From assembly GCF_020782245.1 (NCBI RefSeq), contig NZ_JAJGNP010000001.1:478433-542432 (forward strand): a stretch of DNA of 64,000 nt, in the 5' to 3' direction. The notes under the pieces are model-generated. The model did no database searches, was not told the DNA's origin, and saw only the letters and a list, made by a program, of their open reading frames with translations. Both the position numbers and the translations under genes were made by a program. This DNA comes from Sphingobium soli (GTDB taxonomy: Bacteria; Pseudomonadota; Alphaproteobacteria; Sphingomonadales; Sphingomonadaceae). This document shows positions 63,960-64,000 of this stretch, in pieces. Position 1 is the stretch's first letter. Every line of letters starts with the position of its first letter.

Positions 63960-64000
63960 CTACGGCAGGATCGGGTTCAGGTCAGGCCGCCAGTGCTGGC
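63960..64000 (-). CDS. possible transposase 3' end (partial)
   Basis: On the minus strand, 13 codons reading QHWRPDLNPILP end at TAG (63960-63962). The next 40 bp contain CTACACCACCCCGCGGGACA, which resembles the terminal repeat of an IS256-type (Mutator) element. The gene continues beyond the right edge. The identification is weak because only the tail is seen. Confidence 0.35.
   Translation of the reverse strand, partial: QHWRPDLNPILP

Overview
The window is GC-rich alphaproteobacterial chromosome, most like a sphingomonad (Sphingobium or Sphingomonas type). Pointers are an ATP12 F1-assembly chaperone, the alphaproteobacterial form of SspB, TamA/TamB, a TonB-dependent receptor with a sphingomonad-style signal peptide, a DUF3297 gene, a small PspC protein and a PEP-CTERM protein. 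This assignment is inference from gene content and protein style; no database was searched.

Layout. 1-7.3 kb: a small hypothetical gene, a membrane GGDEF-EAL-PilZ protein, dnaN, an IalB-like exported protein, rlmN, a hypothetical gene and an outer-membrane barrel. 7.6-12.4 kb: a cytochrome b/molybdopterin oxidoreductase pair, a cyclopropane fatty acid synthase, a DUF350 plus serine protease pair, and DUF3297. 12.4-17.6 kb: tandem CHAP proteins, recF, a lipoprotein, an exported peroxiredoxin, a ZIP-like transporter and a gamma-glutamylcyclotransferase-like protein. 17.7-23.5 kb: an envelope and stress neighbourhood. It holds a sigma-54-like promoter ahead of a 34-residue peptide and PspC, a 27-residue peptide, DUF72, DUF2061, an exported cyclophilin, entericidin, two CsbD proteins, a PhnA-like membrane protein and a PAS-PAS-PAS-LuxR regulator.

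23.6-25.1 kb: an IS5-family element whose transposase needs a -1 frameshift and takes its stop codon from the target site, followed by tRNA-Glu. 25.2-40.2 kb: recJ, tamA-tamB, a chemoreceptor, ppk2, a DUF5694 protein, aspS and rnd. 40.2-49.7 kb: an I78 inhibitor lipoprotein, a SnoaL-like protein, an HNH-like protein, a PH-domain protein, a TonB receptor with a Gly/Arg-rich insertion, and a tightly overlapping crcB-rlu-HAD-membrane protein-ATP12 run ending near a TPR protein. 49.7-57.3 kb: a second chemoreceptor, a DMT transporter, DUF3667, two L,D-transpeptidase-fold proteins with a lipoprotein between them, a histone-deacetylase-fold protein and a membrane protein.

57.3-60.8 kb: histidine genes hisB-hisH-hisA-hisF and hisE on the minus strand, with a PEP-CTERM gene between hisF and hisE. 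60.9-62.8 kb: sspB, a proline iminopeptidase and a lipoprotein. From 62.8 kb to the end the window is accessory debris: a frameshifted HicB antitoxin, the C-terminal remnant of a serine recombinase, a 15-bp inverted repeat and what looks like the edge of another IS.

Most of the window is housekeeping. The best leads are the sigma-54/psp-like microprotein module, the odd IS with about 550 bp of extra DNA, the PEP-CTERM gene within the his cluster, the receptor with an RGG-like insertion, the two unusual soluble chemoreceptors and the tandem CHAP proteins. I did not find a convincing wholly new multi-gene system.
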